Source of the DNA: CADEGZ01 sp035443705
GTDB lineage: Bacteria; Pseudomonadota; Gammaproteobacteria; UBA6186; Azoamicaceae
Assembly (NCBI GenBank): GCA_035443705.1
Contig: DAORSV010000029.1
Coordinates: 1-18,407, forward strand
Direction: 5' to 3'
Length of the DNA stretch: 18,407 nucleotides
In this document: positions 17,101 through 18,407 of the stretch, one piece after another
Layout of the letters: every line of letters starts with the position of its first letter
How positions within the stretch are numbered: the first letter of the stretch is position 1
Notes under the pieces: model-generated
Seen by the model: only the letters and a program-made list of their open reading frames with translations
The model's database searches: none
What the model was told of the DNA's origin: nothing
Position numbers and translations under genes: made by a program

Positions 17101-18292
17101 TACTCAAAAGTTGGCATATTATGATGCTTTTTCTGAATTTTTTGTTAATACACTCAAGCTGAGCCCCTATAGACAGATGGGTGGGTTAGAAACAACAGAA
17201 AGGATTGCGACGCATTTAGAAGATTATCAAAAAGATTTGTTAATCTTCTGGAAAACAGTGTTGGAAAAAATAAAAATAACTGTGTCTAAAGAGGAGACGG
17301 ATAAAGTAACAAACGCCTGTGGTAATATTGTAGAAACGATGAAACCTTTTTTACCAGATTCAGTGTCAAAACAAACATTTCTTAACCGCTCGAATGCGGA
17401 TACAGAAATGCAAAGTCAAAAACAGGCACAAAGACATCAACAGACACAGCAACAACAGCAACAACAAGCTCAGCAGCAACAGCATACAGACAATCTTGTT
17501 GGGTGTTTTTTAAGAACGGTTACACATACCGCCTGGAGTGAGGAGATGTGGAATGACTGGTGTGCTGGCTTGGCGCATTCGAAATTTGAAAAAGTAAAAT
17601 CGTATTTAAATGGCGAAAGCGTTTTGCTTCAGCTGAGTGAAGAATTAAATGTTTCTCAAAACTTTTTAGATACATTTGAAAATCTTAAAATTTTGCATTT
17701 TAAAGCAAAAAAACCAATGGAATATGTATTAATGCGGCAGTCTAATCATGGCGTGAAAGCACAGATTATTACCCAAATAGAAGCCGATGAGCTTTTGGAA
17801 CGCATAAAAAAGATGAATTCGAGTAAGGATTTAACAGTTTGGATCGAAACCGTGAATGGGAGCTTGTATGCAGGAGATTTTCCAAAAAATTATCCACAAA
17901 TGCCAATGGAATATGATGTCATTAAAGAGCAATTATATTTTTTGAATGGCGATATTGAGATATTGGCAGAGAATATTGAACAAAATAAATGGTTTTCACC
18001 CGATGCATATATTGAGAAAATGGCTTATTTTAAGACACATATTGCACCTGATGAAGCTTTAAATGCACAAAATCTTTCGTTTGTAGAAGATAGGTTATTA
18101 AAAAAATTAGCCAGACCCAGCCTGGAAGTTGAGCAAGATACACAAACAACGAGCGCGATGGATGAGTCCGTACCACAAGAGCTTATTTTACATTATAGCG
18201 CACTGAAGAGAAAACCCGGCACCCCCCAAAAAAACTCTTCGAGCCTCCCTATGCCAAGGGATAGTGATCGACATGACAAAAAGTTTCAATAA
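11012..18292 (+). CDS. Giant locus, C-terminal part: DUF3638/DUF3645-like SF2 helicase-type protein
   Basis: The 2,426 residues carry a superfamily 2 motor core: LREEQ upstream, motif I MGGGKSK (Gly1332-Lys1335-Ser1336), motif II LIDEADSE (Asp1468-Glu-Ala-Asp1471), SGT (1768-1770) and PATGTT (1809-1813) as possible motif III, motif V DQNHTRGTDI (1921-1930) and motif VI QGVMRMRQ (1953-1960, Arg1957/Arg1959). HTRGTD followed by Q..MRMR is what I associate with fungal and other eukaryotic giant DUF3638/DUF3645 proteins, often labelled ubiquitinyl hydrolases; their activity is not established. Residues 1-500 are mostly helical, a beta-rich part (about 520-800) follows, and LAYVNLYQGDPFAAYKLL (about 870) looks TPR-like. 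A Gln-rich tract (2134-2157) and a polar, probably disordered tail (last 55 residues) end it. The nominal TTG start, and the ATGs at 11057 and about 11145, lack a Shine-Dalgarno, so this is probably the continuation of the upstream frame. Confidence 0.85.
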   Translation: MRDQREISSKTALFSMAALSVAYKVVLENNFSKEKNSLSVLHAFDMNKKMKIFKDIFKRLAVDSVFFHANSPEFYPVLQVIESNLLLLNEKNIHEYQYISKKYTQLAQVMEILADEAYQSKISEHERKLRGRIPQLLEMPEHLNENEKCQLIRKFFNNAEYFEKKIFSLKDNGKINYEVSQKAIQELEDLKTDDALAKELFETTDCLENRAEDSVRADTYDRVLPFRYRDAAFNSAVVQFILHRGYSATQERNLDEDIRETDPNKLQELLSSSIVEKTFSKKEIAIVQRLMSARIDKENQIFSTLEFFKNNIALLLNGEYQVLLNCFLFEPGLLPKELATNKNLKTQIVSFLNAAILKHRSDLSLLSSGAFLYEVASFLETFMFDPEAKGQNEIEQLLTQIPNELKKFQQLEQAELLTEEQALAYGRLSKVYLLEKLKGFKKGSLLESELYELYAAYIKANQLALKLPLINESTKELDAKISEIFAFCEINLEKKFKEENFKNKILAHIVETSVPTWKLKNKFSGEFPVFNAMDVNGEAVSIDLKTGRCLKKSLEAGYIPEKIRRSSFFTEKFGDINPSALISVTEGSFEFKANGYERKLLTKSMRVLTKINDIWCQERIHIKDIPRSIQENYFIFDSDQTSFFEAKDKKDIFGLCAKVEPDGQKVLYLTESGVPTTYRLQSHQRRYKNIESNESAILIRHLMAFVDREDIEIYDNTTLSADNVEPPMQIKIPAYQLHFICKKYPDSETGKWHLFLKDKPNYRLILDIPKPSVIKDFSYWLPFEDVNSDPKEMYGLFPIRKFNGEVGGNINNLPSFFTQRSMNKYCYDEKVKKNKARKYLFCKIKPEKNKLIPESGAGLIYLAYVNLYQGDPFAAYKLLTSGQKDTVLLGTAQELEWLQTIIFNDEDIQEVFQRPENVSVKLQAIYLFIQNHLMQNPELLAYELKNKSFCNIFIQSMCQYFQVLNHVPKSLRLSEAVELTLLNFINNSNKLSFEMPSDFHVQYQDLLKTKKAQNVGWSLLEHNKVEEAEILRQSRTNVQGDFDNFLGALNRALETEKLLDREIVHTPYKFSIEKKPHETANNTLSVLYGLPSHHADIEDEKEAQDFISQDDLKKGNVKNNVEKKFRTFCDDILKPFLEKTAFEDDKEAQQKEQKTLLWQFEDDLDLQKNELDKLKREMLTYANKQLNLEKNTMRLLGKSLHKMTMQDLLALFLKNNIGDYHTETLLPMDENRFLHQMMYTYLLRKSHYNRLKKVRKDLLAWKVNPKDSQSLYDLGAHLYAKRHYEPHEDPDLLVLERYENILLREEQVIILKSLLVNDSAETKNKIIQLIMGGGKSKVIAPLLMRLNADENTLAVYRVPAALFETTLADLKRTYKKLFEKDVIPFKFSRAEPYSSVYLKNLFDQFLECMRQKNCILSMGNAMRSLGLKYYDLLTLLKQEPENDELWKQLEWVEELLALLKQKSYVLIDEADSELNIEEELNYPYGEEKGLDPAFNSAILDLHELLDREIKAKNDQPLKNLPELALMQNNSVLKKMLDKFKMNMTVNEKEETDKKIVQYLRNSSDGSVHAFVERLSEDIRDILAIYRYEIHYSLPVALQKRVDEHFGKTKIIKDLWDPVDEIPIPYVASQTPKEGSRFVNVYTAVNNTIRLQSAYGISLSTFMQMIKNFQGAAEEEFSNQKTRNILTINDTSAAKEFSEITGLQILLRDIQLDDKPMLEGLLKRVSKKQLIVRYALEKIILPAVKTHEKILNMNAIQEIDLYNHVDLMSGTLANWRTFHGDLHLDEKNCVGIDGKTIDLLLTKNLNLLPATGTTVEALVGNHFASVLEAPSRLHAIIDTGALFNDFNNEVVARAIALKLAHANSLNPQNTIDHVLFYNQNNILCALSVASPEEPIKELGSSNPVVLKQLLGCDSDKYFTYYDQNHTRGTDIRQATYAHAVMSVNKKTELKDVLQGVMRMRQFSQAQTIDIILPPEIIQWLPEKNMKGILDFTRKNQEETLVRQHYVATLKKIHEVFKKDLDGRLKNKTLTRTQKLAYYDAFSEFFVNTLKLSPYRQMGGLETTERIATHLEDYQKDLLIFWKTVLEKIKITVSKEETDKVTNACGNIVETMKPFLPDSVSKQTFLNRSNADTEMQSQKQAQRHQQTQQQQQQQAQQQQHTDNLVGCFLRTVTHTAWSEEMWNDWCAGLAHSKFEKVKSYLNGESVLLQLSEELNVSQNFLDTFENLKILHFKAKKPMEYVLMRQSNHGVKAQIITQIEADELLERIKKMNSSKDLTVWIETVNGSLYAGDFPKNYPQMPMEYDVIKEQLYFLNGDIEILAENIEQNKWFSPDAYIEKMAYFKTHIAPDEALNAQNLSFVEDRLLKKLARPSLEVEQDTQTTSAMDESVPQELILHYSALKRKPGTPQKNSSSLPMPRDSDRHDKKFQ
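17411..17482 (+). repeat. CAA/CAG tract encoding a glutamine-rich segment
   Basis: Mixed CAA and CAG codons encode a Gln-rich segment (residues 2134-2157 of the second giant ORF), including a run of seven Gln interrupted by Ala and then four more. The mix of synonymous codons argues against recent pure triplet expansion. It separates the helicase-type core from a C-terminal domain (NLVGCFLRTVTHTAWSEEMW onward) and is probably a flexible linker. Confidence 0.85.
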
Positions 18293-18352
18293 AATCAATA
18301 CACCATAAAATGTTCGTGCTCGCTAGACTCGTAATCAGTTGCTTAACTTTAT

Positions 18353-18407
18353 TGGTGCCCCGGGGCGGATTTGAACCGCCGACCTGTCCCTTAGGAGGGG
18401 ACCGCGC
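18353..18407 (-). tRNA. tRNA-Arg(CCU), 3' part, 5' end beyond the window
   Basis: The reverse complement gives an anticodon stem GTCCC/GGGAC with loop CTCCTAA (anticodon CCT, template 18393-18395), variable bases AGGTC, a T arm GGCGG-TTCAAAT-CCGCC, acceptor strand CCGGGGC, discriminator A and an encoded CCA (18353-18355). The D arm and 5' acceptor strand lie outside the window. The anticodon loop agrees with E. coli tRNA-Arg(CCU), which reads AGG. The gene converges on the giant locus, its 3' end being 60 bases from that locus's stop codon. Confidence 0.93.

Noticed and set aside
18318..18345. GACTCGTAATCAG resembling a tRNA anticodon loop (CGT)
   Set aside because: The flanking bases form no 5-bp anticodon stem, and no T arm or D arm can be drawn around it.
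1..18407. CRISPR array, insertion sequence or integrase
   Set aside because: No regularly spaced repeats, transposase or recombinase motifs are visible on either strand.

Overview
The window looks like chromosome from an intracellular gammaproteobacterium, most likely in the order Legionellales (Coxiella, Legionella, Diplorickettsia, Rickettsiella or Berkiella type). I infer this from the protein sequences, the gene order, the moderately A+T-rich DNA, and an accessory locus carrying a eukaryote-like giant gene. I ran no database search, so the order-level placement is tentative.

Region 1 (1-7835) is a dense housekeeping block, all on the + strand: the tail of an unidentified gene, then accA, tilS, pyrG, kdsA, eno, ftsB, a yqaA-type membrane protein gene, and rpoS. 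The accA/tilS, pyrG/kdsA and kdsA/eno pairs overlap, which implies co-transcription and translational coupling. The genes serve fatty acid synthesis (accA), tRNA-Ile decoding (tilS), CTP supply (pyrG), the Kdo arm of LPS synthesis (kdsA), glycolysis (eno), divisome assembly (ftsB) and stationary-phase transcription (rpoS). Three features stand out. A GC-rich palindromic element has extended the enolase C terminus and supplies the probable ftsB ribosome binding site. TilS lacks the usual C-terminal domain. The ispDF-truD-surE-pcm-nlpD genes that lie between ftsB and rpoS in E. coli are absent.

Region 2 (7836-8354) is a small-gene zone. One gene encodes a 64-residue, very charged protein ending in a lysine-rich stretch followed by Cys-Arg-Ile-Leu. 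That resembles the polybasic-CaaX tail of prenylated eukaryotic GTPases and makes it a candidate host-lipidated effector. A second, tiny ORF is interrupted at an A8 tract and sits behind a good RpoS-type -10 element.

Region 3 (8355-18292) is one giant locus in two overlapping frames. The first part (923 aa) has an alpha-helical N-terminal half and a His/Asn/His...Gln-x4-Cys motif set suggestive of a cysteine peptidase. The second part (2,426 aa as the longest ORF) has superfamily 2 helicase-like motifs (MGGGKS, DEAD, SGT, HTRGTD, QGVMRMR) in the arrangement I associate with the eukaryotic DUF3638/DUF3645 giant proteins, followed by a glutamine-rich tract and a disordered tail. The second part lacks a credible start or Shine-Dalgarno, and one extra base would fuse the two into a protein of about 3,300 residues. 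The locus is therefore either a frameshifted giant gene, a recoded gene, or a sequencing error.

Region 4 (18353-18407) is the 3' part of a tRNA-Arg(CCU) gene on the - strand, with its 3' end facing the giant locus. That is compatible with an island boundary, but no integrase or duplicated att site is visible.
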